From Actinomadura sp. KC06 (GTDB lineage Bacteria; Actinomycetota; Actinomycetes; Streptosporangiales; Streptosporangiaceae): a DNA stretch of 33,061 bases. The position numbers and the translations under genes are program-made. Positions 7,876 through 14,949 of this stretch are shown here, piece by piece. How positions within the stretch are numbered: the stretch's first letter is position 1; each line of letters starts with the position of its first letter. The notes beneath the pieces were generated by a model. It saw only the letters and a program-made list of their open reading frames with translations, was not told where the DNA came from and searched no databases. Location of the stretch: assembly GCF_004348735.1 (NCBI RefSeq), contig NZ_SMKT01000102.1, positions 1 through 33,061 of the forward strand. Direction: 5' to 3'.

Positions 7876-7904
7876 ACCACCCGGGGCCGCCGGGGCCATG
7901 CGCG

Positions 7905-8651
7905 TCAGAACGCGCCCATGTTGGCTCCGCCGTTGACCAGCAGGGTCTGGCCGGAGACGATCCGCGCGCCGGGCCCGCACAGGTAGCAGACGGCCTGGGC
8001 GATGTCCTCGCTGGTGATCGGCTCGGTCAGGCACTGGCCGCGGACGACGTCGTCCCAGCCGTCCGGGCCGAGCGCCGCCAGGACGTCCGGGGTCTGGACG
8101 GCGCCGGGCGCGACGGCGTTCACCGCGACCCCGGACGGCCCGAGCTCGCGGGCCAGCGCCCGCGTCATGCCCACGATCGCCGCCTTGGCGGTCACGTAGT
8201 GCAGGAAGTTCGCCATCCCGAACACGGCGGTGTCGGAGCTGAGGTTCACGATGCGCCCGCGCCGCGCGTCCCGCATCGGGGCCGCGACCGCCTTCGCGCA
8301 CAGGAAGGCCGAACGGACGTTGCTCTCCACCACCCGGTCCCAGGTCGCCGCGCCGATCTCCCAGAACGGCACCCGGTCCACCCCGACGTGCAGGCCCGCG
8401 TTGTTCACCAGGACGTCGACGCGCCCGTACCGGGACAGCACCTCGCCGATCGTCCCGTCCACTTGCGCCTCGTCGCACAGGTCGGCGACCGCGCCGAACG
8501 CCGCCCCGGTCTCCTCGACCGCGGCGGACGGATCGGCCACGTCCAGCAGGGCCACGGTCGCGCCCAGCCCGGCCAGCCGCCGGGCCGTGCACCGGCCCAG
8601 CGCGCCCGCGCCGCCGGTGACCACCGCGACCTGTCCCTCGAAATCCGTCAT
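7905..8651 (-). CDS. Short-chain dehydrogenase/reductase (SDR)
   Basis: 248 residues, classical SDR length. The cofactor motif TGGAGALG is near residue 14, with NNAG in VLVNNAGLHVG, the catalytic Ser in NLSSDTAVFG, and the Tyr-x3-Lys pair in HYVTAKAA. It is an NAD(P)-dependent alcohol/ketone oxidoreductase whose substrate cannot be inferred. I preferred the ATG at 8651 because GGAAGG lies seven bases upstream; the ATG at 8657 would leave almost no spacing. It is divergent from the P450 gene with only 35 bp between the start codons, so the two probably act and are expressed together. Confidence 0.9.
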   Translation of the reverse strand: MTDFEGQVAVVTGGAGALGRCTARRLAGLGATVALLDVADPSAAVEETGAAFGAVADLCDEAQVDGTIGEVLSRYGRVDVLVNNAGLHVGVDRVPFWEIGAATWDRVVESNVRSAFLCAKAVAAPMRDARRGRIVNLSSDTAVFGMANFLHYVTAKAAIVGMTRALARELGPSGVAVNAVAPGAVQTPDVLAALGPDGWDDVVRGQCLTEPITSEDIAQAVCYLCGPGARIVSGQTLLVNGGANMGAF

Positions 8652-8686
8652 GACCATTCCTTCCGAGTGATGTGGAGTATCCGCTG

Positions 8687-9907
8687 ATGCACGCCCCTGC
8701 CGACCCCGGCTACGACCCGTTCGCGGGCGCCATGCTGGACGACCCCTACGGGTTCTTCGCGCTCGCCCGCGAGACGGCCCCGGTGTTCTATTCCGGGCTG
8801 ATCGACCACTGGGTGGTGACCGGACGCGACGACATCCTGTCGATCTTCATGGCGCCCGATTCGTACTCCGCGGGCAACACGATCCAGCCGATCACCGAGC
8901 TGAGCGCGGGGGCCCGGCGCGTCCTGGACGAGGGCGGCTGGGGGCTCGTCCCCGCGCTCGGCAACAACGACCGGCCGGACCACACCCGGTTCCGCCGGAA
9001 CGTCGGCAAGGCGTTCACGCCCCGCCGCGTGGCGCGGCTCGAACCGTTCATCGCCGCGAGCGCGCACGCCGCCCTCGACGGGCTCCGTCCGGGCGACGAC
9101 CTCGTCGGCGCGCTCCTGGAGGACCTGCCGGCCCGGGTCATCCTGCACCTGCTCGGCATCCCCGAGGACGGCGTCGCGACCGTCCGGGAGGGGGCCCGCA
9201 ACCGGGTGCGCTTCATCTGGGGACGCCTCACCGCCGCCGAGCAGGAGGAACTGGCCGCCGCGATGGTGCGGTTCTGGGACTACCTGCGGGCGTTCGTCGA
9301 CGACCGCCTGGCCGAGCCGCGCGACGACCTGACCAGCGCCCTGCTCGCGGTCCGCGACGGCGACGACGGCGTGTTCACGCTGGACGAGATCTGCAGCGTG
9401 CTGTTCGCGTTCCTGACCGCCGGGCACGAGACCACCTCCAGCCTGCTGACGAACGGGGTGCGGCGGCTGCTGGAGCAGCCGGGGAGCTGGCGGGCGCTGC
9501 ACGCCGACCCGGACCTGGTGGACGGCGCCGTGGAGGAGGTCCTGCGGTTCGACAGCTCGGTCGTCGCGTGGCGGCGGCGGGCGCTGCGGGACGTCGTGGT
9601 CGGCGGCGTCGAGATCCCGTCCGGGGCGCAGCTCCTGCTGCTCCTCGGCGCCGCCAACCACGACCCCGCGACGTTCGACGCCCCGGACACGTTCGACATC
9701 CGCCGGGAGAACGCCTCCGACCACCTCAGCTTCGGCCGCGGGATCCATTTCTGCCTGGGCGCGCCGCTGGCGCGGTTGGAGGCCCGGACGGTGCTGAGGG
9801 TCCTCACCGAGCGCCTTCCTGATGCGCGACTGGTCGATCCTCAACGGTTCGACTTCGTCCCGAACATCGCGTTCCGCGCGCCCCAAAGGCTGCTCATCGA
9901 ATGGTGA
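8687..9907 (+). CDS. Cytochrome P450
   Basis: 406 residues, the usual size of a soluble bacterial P450. The I-helix oxygen-activation motif AGHETT is present, the ExxR motif is E284-x-x-R287 (EEVLRF), and the heme loop is FGRGIHFCLGAPLAR with the cysteine ligand C356. It should carry out hydroxylation or oxidative dealkylation, using ferredoxin and reductase encoded elsewhere. I chose the ATG at 8687 because GGAG ends nine bases upstream; GTG at 8672 is an alternative adding five residues. It converges with the VOC gene with no intergenic base. No GntR-type operator was seen in front of it. Confidence 0.93.
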   Translation: MHAPADPGYDPFAGAMLDDPYGFFALARETAPVFYSGLIDHWVVTGRDDILSIFMAPDSYSAGNTIQPITELSAGARRVLDEGGWGLVPALGNNDRPDHTRFRRNVGKAFTPRRVARLEPFIAASAHAALDGLRPGDDLVGALLEDLPARVILHLLGIPEDGVATVREGARNRVRFIWGRLTAAEQEELAAAMVRFWDYLRAFVDDRLAEPRDDLTSALLAVRDGDDGVFTLDEICSVLFAFLTAGHETTSSLLTNGVRRLLEQPGSWRALHADPDLVDGAVEEVLRFDSSVVAWRRRALRDVVVGGVEIPSGAQLLLLLGAANHDPATFDAPDTFDIRRENASDHLSFGRGIHFCLGAPLARLEARTVLRVLTERLPDARLVDPQRFDFVPNIAFRAPQRLLIEW

Positions 9908-10351
9908 TCATGAGCTCCAGGAGAGCAGCTCGATCAGCCCGCCCCAGGGAGTGGTGACGAACGCGTTGGACATCCCTGGCGTCGGCCCCTCCTCGAAGGT
10001 GACGGGCCCTCCAATGACGCCGACACCGGGGACGGCGGCGAGCGCGGCCAGCGCGCCGGGCAGATCGTCCACCTCGATGCCGAGATGGGTGCCGCCCGGC
10101 AGGTCCGCGCGAGGGGGCGTTCCGGCGGCGTCCGGCGACCACCATTGGATCAGCTCGACTCTGGCGCCGCCGATGTCGAGCATGGCCAGCGCGAACGCGG
10201 CGTCGTCCGGTGCTCCGAGGCGTCCTGCGCCGCCGTCCACGCGCGGCAGCCGGAACACCTCCCGCGCCGCGAAATGGCCGGTGAAGAACGCCACGGCGGC
10301 GTCCAGGTCGGGGACGGACATGCCCACGTGGTCCAAGGTCTTGTCAGCCAT
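9908..10351 (-). CDS. VOC-family protein (glyoxalase/methylmalonyl-CoA epimerase-like)
   Basis: 147 residues made of two vicinal-oxygen-chelate half-domains: DHVGMSVPDLDAAVAFF at the start and GTHLGIEVDDLPGALAAL in the middle. His residues of these strands and a Glu near the C-terminus (GGLIELLSW) are the likely metal site. The family includes epimerases, lyases and dioxygenases, and the substrate is unknown. The ATG at 10351 has GGAG seven bases upstream and overlaps the end of the E2 gene by 8 nt, so it is the last gene of the M24-E2-VOC operon. Its TGA at 9908-9910 abuts the P450 TGA, both contained in the palindrome TGATCA. Confidence 0.85.
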   Translation of the reverse strand: MADKTLDHVGMSVPDLDAAVAFFTGHFAAREVFRLPRVDGGAGRLGAPDDAAFALAMLDIGGARVELIQWWSPDAAGTPPRADLPGGTHLGIEVDDLPGALAALAAVPGVGVIGGPVTFEEGPTPGMSNAFVTTPWGGLIELLSWSS

Positions 10352-11096
10352 CACCGATCTCCAGGTCGGCGGCCCAGGTCGGACGTCCTTCCAGGCCGTC
10401 CTTGACCGCGGTCAGGAACCGGGCGGCGTCGGCGCCGTCCACCAGCCGGTGGTCGTAGGTCAGGCACAGGTAGGCCATGTCGTGGATCTCCACGCGCTCG
10501 TCCGCCCCGGCGCCGACCGCGACGGGACGGCGCTCGACCTTGCCGACCGCGAGGATCCCGGTCTCGGGTGCGTTGAGGATCGGGGTGTCCAGCAGGGAGC
10601 CGCGCGATCCGGTGTTGGTGATGGTGAACGTCCCGCCCTGGACGTCGGACGGACGCAGCTTCCGGTCACGGGCGCGCCGGGCGACGTCGGCGATGCCGCG
10701 TGCCAGGCCCGCGACCGTCAGCAGATGGGCGTCCTTGACGTTGGGCACCATGAGCCCGGCGTCGGTGTCGACCGCGAAGCCGAGGTTGACGCGGCGGTGG
10801 TAGGCGGCGGTGCCCTCGTCCACGTCGATGGTCGCGTTCAGCATCCGGTGCCCGGGCAGGGCGCGGCACACGGCCGCGGCGACCACCGCGAGCGGGGACA
10901 GCGAGACTCCGTGCACGGCGCGGAACCGCTCCCCGTGCGCGGCGCGTGCGGCCATCACCGGCCCGAAGTCGACCTCGACGGCGCTGGTCAGCTGCGCGGA
11001 CCCGGCCAGGCTCTGCTGCATCCGGGCGGCGATGACCTTGCGGACCCGGCTCAGCCTCTCGACGGCGACGTCCTCGGTGGTGGTCTCGGGCATCAT
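10344..11096 (-). CDS. 2-oxo acid dehydrogenase E2, catalytic acyltransferase domain only
   Basis: 250 residues that correspond to the E2 catalytic core alone. The sequence starts almost directly with the core helix (RVRKVIAARMQQSL) and ends after the active-site motif DHRLVDG, with catalytic H216 and D220. The N-terminal lipoyl domain and peripheral subunit-binding domain of normal E2 proteins (usually 350-600 residues) are absent. It would transfer the acyl group from dihydrolipoyl lysine to CoA. A separate lipoyl protein is encoded at 14677-14949, so I infer a split E2. The start ATG overlaps the TGA of the M24 gene (ATGA), AGGA lying seven bases upstream; the next codon is also ATG. Confidence 0.88.
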   Translation of the reverse strand: MMPETTTEDVAVERLSRVRKVIAARMQQSLAGSAQLTSAVEVDFGPVMAARAAHGERFRAVHGVSLSPLAVVAAAVCRALPGHRMLNATIDVDEGTAAYHRRVNLGFAVDTDAGLMVPNVKDAHLLTVAGLARGIADVARRARDRKLRPSDVQGGTFTITNTGSRGSLLDTPILNAPETGILAVGKVERRPVAVGAGADERVEIHDMAYLCLTYDHRLVDGADAARFLTAVKDGLEGRPTWAADLEIGDG

Positions 11097-12226
11097 GCCT
11101 CGATCCTGAAGAGTTCGTCGGTGTCGGTGACGTCCGACAGGAGGCGGCAGCCGTCGTCCTCGACGGCGACCATGTCCTTGATCTGCATGCCGAAGCCGTG
11201 GCCGCTGCGGTAGACCAGCGGCTCCATGCCGAGGACCATGCCCGCCCGCAGGGTCTCCTCCCCGTACGGGCCGAGGTAGGGGCGCTCGTGCAGGTTGACG
11301 CCGATGCCGTGCCCGACGAAGCCGATCGGCGGCATCCCGAGCTGCTCGAACTCGGCGAGGAACGTCGCGTACACGTCGCGGGCGACGGCGCCGGGACGGA
11401 TCGACTCGCGGACGAGGTACTTGCACCTGACCAGGTTCCGGTAGATCCGCTCGGCCTCGGGCGGCGGATCGCCCACCACGGCGGTGCGGCAGACGCCCGC
11501 CTGGTAGCCGTCCAGGACGGAGAAGATCTCGACGCGGCACACGTCGCCGGGCTTGAGGACGCGCGCGGTCGGCCCGACGTTGGGCAGCTGGCTGCGCTCC
11601 CCGGTCGCCACGATCATCAGCTTGAACTGCTGCGCGCCCTGCTCGTAGACGGAGCGGGTGAGGGCGGCGGCGATGTCCATCTCGGTGTCGCCCGCGCGCA
11701 CCGCGCGCAGCGAGTCGCCGATGGCCTGGTCGGAGATGCGCGACAGCCGGGTCAGCAGCTCCCGTTCCCTGGGCGTCTTGATCTGCCGGGCCTGGGCGAT
11801 CAGGTCGTCGGCCGCCCGCAGCGCCGTGCCGGGCAGCGCGCGGGTGAGGGCGCCGTGGTCGGTCACCGACAGGTAGCCGAGCTCGATGCCGACCGTCCCG
11901 TCGGCGAGGCCGAGGTCGCGGAGCAGGCCGGCCAGCGCGCCCATCGGGTCGCCGGTGAACTCGGCCCAGACGCGCACCTCCAGGTCGGGCCGGGCGGCCC
12001 GGACCGTCGACTCCTCCATGTCGACGCAGACCATCGCCTCCCGGGCGTCGGCGGTGACGATGTGGGCGGCGTGCCGCCAGCGCATCAGCGGCTGGGACGG
12101 GACGACGAACCCGGCGGCGTAGGCGACGTTCTCCGGGGACAGGCAGACGACGGCGTCCAGCCCCGCCTCCGCCGCGCGCTCCGCGAGCCCGCGGGCGATC
12201 TCATCGGACGCGGCCGAACCGGCCAT
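11093..12226 (-). CDS. M24-family hydrolase with degenerate metal site (creatinase-like)
   Basis: 377 residues: N-terminal creatinase/prolidase-type domain (about 1-145) and a pita-bread catalytic domain. Of the five M24 metal ligands, the first Asp is Glu (E233), the second Asp is Gly (G244), His is kept (H306 in GHGIG), the first Glu is kept (E335 in GMEP) and the last Glu is Lys (K350). The usual substrate-binding His is N216. Metal-dependent aminopeptidase activity is therefore unlikely. Creatinase is the known M24 precedent for losing metal ligands and hydrolysing a non-peptide amidino bond; ectoine hydrolase is another non-peptidase relative. ATG at 12226 has GGAGG six bases upstream. 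First gene of an operon with E2 and VOC, controlled at site A. Confidence 0.85.
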   Translation of the reverse strand: MAGSAASDEIARGLAERAAEAGLDAVVCLSPENVAYAAGFVVPSQPLMRWRHAAHIVTADAREAMVCVDMEESTVRAARPDLEVRVWAEFTGDPMGALAGLLRDLGLADGTVGIELGYLSVTDHGALTRALPGTALRAADDLIAQARQIKTPRERELLTRLSRISDQAIGDSLRAVRAGDTEMDIAAALTRSVYEQGAQQFKLMIVATGERSQLPNVGPTARVLKPGDVCRVEIFSVLDGYQAGVCRTAVVGDPPPEAERIYRNLVRCKYLVRESIRPGAVARDVYATFLAEFEQLGMPPIGFVGHGIGVNLHERPYLGPYGEETLRAGMVLGMEPLVYRSGHGFGMQIKDMVAVEDDGCRLLSDVTDTDELFRIEA

Positions 12227-12245
12227 GTGCACCCTCCCTCTGGAG

Positions 12246-12262
12246 CAACTGGTATTACGACA
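12246..12262 (+). promoter_or_regulatory. Putative GntR/FCD operator, site A
   Basis: CAACTGGTATTACGACA, with a GT-ATT-AC core, lies between the divergent M24 and amidohydrolase genes. It starts 20 bp upstream of the M24 start and immediately downstream of a candidate -10 for that gene, so bound repressor would cover the transcription start. The first ten bases are nearly identical to site B. Confidence 0.6.
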
Positions 12263-12265
12263 GAT

Positions 12266-12293
12266 ATGATATGACTGAGGAGTTCCACGTCAA
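12266..12293 (-). promoter_or_regulatory. Candidate promoter of the M24-E2-VOC operon
   Basis: On the minus strand TTGACG (12288-12293) and TATCAT (12266-12271) are separated by 16 bp. Each matches the vegetative consensus at five of six positions. Operator A lies just downstream of the -10. The same geometry is seen at site B. Confidence 0.45.
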
Positions 12294-12324
12294 GAGCGCA
12301 CGTCAAGGAGCCCGAGGAGCCCGG

Positions 12325-13779
12325 ATGACCAAGCCCGACGCCGCGGCGGGACGCAGCACGCTGATCGAGCACCTGGATTTCGCATTGACCGTGGACGCCG
12401 GCGACCGCGTCCTGCACGACGCCGCCCTGCTGCTGGACGGCGACCGCATCGTGGACATCGGCCCCACAGACGACGTCCTGGCCCGGCTCGGAGACACCGC
12501 GGTCGGCGAGCGCATCGACGGACGCGGACGCGGCGTCATCCCGGGCCTGATCGACACCCACGTCCACCTGTCGGAGACGCTGAGCCGGGCGGTCTTCCCG
12601 GACGTGCTGTCCACCCGCGCCTGGGTGTTCCACTGGGCCAAGCCGTTCTACGCCCACGTGGACGACCAGGACGAGGCGGTCAGCGTGCGGCTCGGCGCGA
12701 CCGAGATGCTCCGCTCGGGGACCACCTGCTTCCTGGACATGGGCGCCCAGAACGACGCGGGACTCACCGCGCGCGCCGCCGCCGAGATCGGCATCCGCGG
12801 GATCGTCGGCCGGCATGCCGCCGACCGCAAGCCCGAGGCGATCCCGCCCGGCTGGTCGCAGGAAATGGTCGACCACCACTTCTTCCCCGACCACAAGGTC
12901 GCCCTGGAGGCGTTGGAAGATTCGGTTCGGCAATGGAACGGACACGCGGATGGCCGCATCCGCTGCTGGGTCAACATCGAGGGCAAGGAGCCGTGCAGCC
13001 TGGAACTGCACGTCGGCGCCCGCGACCTGGCCGAACGGCTCGGGGTCGGGACGACGTACCACATCGCGTCCTCCATCGAGGAGTCGCGAGTGAGCGAGAA
13101 GAAGTACGGGCGCTGGCCGGTGACGCGGGTGGCCGAGGGCGGCGGGCTCGGCTCCAACCTCGTCCTCGCGCACGCGGTCGCGCTCACGGACGCGGAGGTC
13201 GCGCGGCTCGCCGAGCACGGCACGTCGGTGGCGTTCTGCCCGTCCACCTCGCTCAAGCTGGCCAAGGGCGCGACCGCCATCGGCAAGTACCCGGAGATGA
13301 TCGAAGCCGGCGTCGCGGTGGGCCTCGGGACGGACGGCGTCTCGGCGGCGGGCAACCTCAACCTGCACCGCCAGGTCCACCTGGTCGCCGGGCTCTTCAA
13401 GGACGCCCGGCTCGACCCGACGCTCGTCGGAGCGCGCAAGGCGCTGCGCATGGCGACCGTCGAAGGCGCCAAGGCGCTCGGCTGGGACGACGAAATCGGC
13501 TCCCTGGAGCCCGGCAAGCAGGCCGACTTCGTCCTGTTCGACCTCGACCACCACGAGTGGACGCCCTACTCCGACCCGCTCCAGGCCCTGGTGTGGTCGG
13601 CCAGCGCGGCGAGCATCGCCGAGACCTGGGTGGCCGGACGGCGCCTCTACGACGGCACCCGCGTCACCACGGTTGACGAGCCCGCGCTGCGCGCCGAGGC
13701 CCGCGAACGCGCCGCCTCGATCGTCCGCAAGGCCGGCCTGAACGACGACGTCCCGGTCACCACCACCCTGTACGACTAA
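12325..13779 (+). CDS. Amidohydrolase of the ATZ/TRZ (chlorohydrolase/deaminase) class
   Basis: 484 residues. An N-terminal beta-sandwich segment leads into the barrel with the metal pair H79/H81 (LIDTHVHLSE). Further barrel-end residues are His in TTYHIASS (about 245), His in VLAHAVAL (about 281) and Asp in LGTDGVSAAG (about 335). This arrangement fits mononuclear deaminases and dechlorinases acting on N-heterocycles (guanine, 8-oxoguanine, triazines, S-adenosylhomocysteine). The E residue usual after the third His (HxAE) is Ser here, so the substrate may differ. ATG at 12325 has GAGGAG five bases upstream; an ATG at 12271 has no such site. It is divergent from the M24 gene across operator A and is followed by a strong terminator. 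Confidence 0.9.
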   Translation: MTKPDAAAGRSTLIEHLDFALTVDAGDRVLHDAALLLDGDRIVDIGPTDDVLARLGDTAVGERIDGRGRGVIPGLIDTHVHLSETLSRAVFPDVLSTRAWVFHWAKPFYAHVDDQDEAVSVRLGATEMLRSGTTCFLDMGAQNDAGLTARAAAEIGIRGIVGRHAADRKPEAIPPGWSQEMVDHHFFPDHKVALEALEDSVRQWNGHADGRIRCWVNIEGKEPCSLELHVGARDLAERLGVGTTYHIASSIEESRVSEKKYGRWPVTRVAEGGGLGSNLVLAHAVALTDAEVARLAEHGTSVAFCPSTSLKLAKGATAIGKYPEMIEAGVAVGLGTDGVSAAGNLNLHRQVHLVAGLFKDARLDPTLVGARKALRMATVEGAKALGWDDEIGSLEPGKQADFVLFDLDHHEWTPYSDPLQALVWSASAASIAETWVAGRRLYDGTRVTTVDEPALRAEARERAASIVRKAGLNDDVPVTTTLYD

Positions 13780-13816
13780 CCCCCCGGACGTCCTCGGACG
13801 TCCCGCACACGTCAAA

Positions 13817-13842
13817 AGGGGCACCCCATCGGGGGTGCCCCT
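13817..13842 (-). terminator. Rho-independent terminator, strongest for the minus-strand E1-lipoyl-GntR operon
   Basis: An 11-bp perfect stem formed by AGGGGCACCCC (13817-13827) and GGGGTGCCCCT (13832-13842) closes a 4-nt loop. On the minus strand the stem is followed by TTTT (13814-13817), a classical intrinsic terminator for the GntR-containing operon. It can also end the convergent amidohydrolase transcript. Confidence 0.85.
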
Positions 13843-13864
13843 CCTGGTTATGCCGGGGGGCTGG

Positions 13865-14680
13865 TCAGGCTGGGGCGCGGAAGTCGGCGATCCAGCGGCG
13901 GACGCGGGCGACGTGTTCGTCGGAGCGACGGCCCGCTTCCGCGGGGTCGCCGGCGAGGATGGCGTCGACGATGGCCTGGTGCTCGGCCACCGAGCGGGAC
14001 GCCTGACCCGGCCGGGCCAGGGTGATCAGCCGCGATTCGGTGAGCAGCCCGTGCAGGTCGGTCAGCAGGACGGTGAGCAGCCCGCCCGCCCCGGCCCGCG
14101 CCACCGAGACGTGGAACGCGACGTCCAGCTCGGCGATGCGGTCGAACTCGGGGCGGGGCTCGGCGGCCGCGTCCAGGAAGGCCCGGTGCGCCTCGACCAT
14201 CCGCGCCACCCGCTCGGGCGGGCGACCAGCGGCGCCCTCCCGAGCGTCGGCGCCTTCCTGCGCGTCGGCGGCCTGCTGCGCGGCAGCGGCCTGTTGCGCT
14301 ACGGCCGCCTGTTGTGCGGCGAGGCGGTCCAGTGCGCCGCGGACGGCGAGCAGTTCGACCAGCTGGCCGCGGTGCAGCTCCAGGTAGCGGCCGAACGAGT
14401 CCTCGTAGCGCGCGGCGGAGCCCTCCCGGACGAACGTCCCGCGCCCGTGCCGGACGCTGACCAGGCCCATCGCCTCCAGCCCGGCGATGGCCTCGCGGAC
14501 GCTGACGCGGCTGACCCCGAACACCTCGCACAGCTCCCGCTCGGACGGCAGGGCCGAGCCCGGCGCGAGCTCGCCCTGCCGGATGCCGCGCAGCAGCTGC
14601 TCCCGGATCTGATGGGTGGCGCTCACCCACGTCCCGGCCCGGAAACCGGGCACGACCTGTGCCTTTCGCGGCCCTGTCAC
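13865..14680 (-). CDS. GntR-family transcriptional regulator, FCD (FadR) subfamily
   Basis: 271 residues. The winged helix-turn-helix is at about 23-85 (IREQLLRGIRQGELAPG, LPSERELCEVFGVSRVSVRE, HGRGTFVRE). The FCD ligand domain follows, with the expected metal-binding residues D186, H190, H234 and H256. FCD regulators usually repress catabolic genes and release DNA when bound by a carboxylate intermediate. Residues 121-152 are a low-complexity Ala/Gln hexapeptide repeat inserted in the first FCD helices, which is unusual. The GTG start at 14680 overlaps the lipoyl gene TGA (GTGA); the Shine-Dalgarno is weak, so the start is tentative. As the fourth gene behind operator B it is probably autoregulated, and sites A-D are its likely targets. 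Confidence 0.87.
   Translation of the reverse strand: MTGPRKAQVVPGFRAGTWVSATHQIREQLLRGIRQGELAPGSALPSERELCEVFGVSRVSVREAIAGLEAMGLVSVRHGRGTFVREGSAARYEDSFGRYLELHRGQLVELLAVRGALDRLAAQQAAVAQQAAAAQQAADAQEGADAREGAAGRPPERVARMVEAHRAFLDAAAEPRPEFDRIAELDVAFHVSVARAGAGGLLTVLLTDLHGLLTESRLITLARPGQASRSVAEHQAIVDAILAGDPAEAGRRSDEHVARVRRWIADFRAPA
14225..14320 (-). repeat. Degenerate 18-bp tandem repeat inside the GntR regulator gene
   Basis: The region encodes successive hexapeptides RLAAQQ, AAVAQQ, AAAAQQ, AADAQE, GADARE and GAAGRP (residues about 119-154). Copies near the start are the most alike, and they decay toward the C-terminus. It should form an extended Ala-rich helix. Copy number might vary between strains. 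Confidence 0.7.
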
Positions 14681-14949
14681 GAACCCGCGGCGAAGGACTC
14701 GTAGTCGGCCTGGTCGCCGGCGATCACCATCACCGGCGCGCCGACCGCGACCTCGTCGCCCGGGGCGGCGAGGGCCTTGGCGAAGACGCCGTCCACCGGG
14801 GCCTCCAGCTCGACCTCGATCTTGTCGGTCTCGACCACGGCCAGCACCTGGCCCTCGGTCACCGCCTGGCCGGGCTCGATCTGCCACTCGGAGATGACGC
14901 CCTCCTCCATCGACAGCCCCCACTTGGGCATCGGGTAGGTCTCGGCCAT
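14677..14949 (-). CDS. Stand-alone lipoyl carrier protein (detached E2 lipoyl domain)
   Basis: 90 residues forming a single lipoyl/biotinyl domain and nothing else. It begins PMPKWGLSMEEGVISEW, reaches the modification turn ETDKIEVELEAP with lipoyl lysine K43, and ends after the second half-domain (GDEVAVGAPVMVIAG). The surrounding residues (TDK) are those of lipoylated E2 domains rather than the AMKM of biotin carriers. It should carry the acyl group from E1 to the separate catalytic E2. The E1 beta stop and this start share one base (TGATG), and the regulator GTG overlaps its stop. It is located between E1 beta and the regulator instead of being fused to E2 as normal. Confidence 0.9.
   Translation of the reverse strand: MAETYPMPKWGLSMEEGVISEWQIEPGQAVTEGQVLAVVETDKIEVELEAPVDGVFAKALAAPGDEVAVGAPVMVIAGDQADYESFAAGS

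Noticed and set aside
7881..7897. A third GC-rich repeat copy (CCGGGGCCGCCGGGGCC) as a separate element
   Set aside because: It is short and low in complexity. It may form an alternative arm of the terminator but gives no independent evidence of function.
13786..13803. Two GGACGTCC palindromes in tandem as an operator
   Set aside because: They lie after a stop codon between convergent genes, not near a start, and occur in a CG-rich context where such octamers are expected.
14677..14949. The lipoyl protein as a biotin carrier or a glycine cleavage H protein
   Set aside because: The modification site is TDK rather than AMKM, the length is that of one E2 lipoyl domain, shorter than the roughly 125-residue GcvH, and it is flanked by E1 genes.
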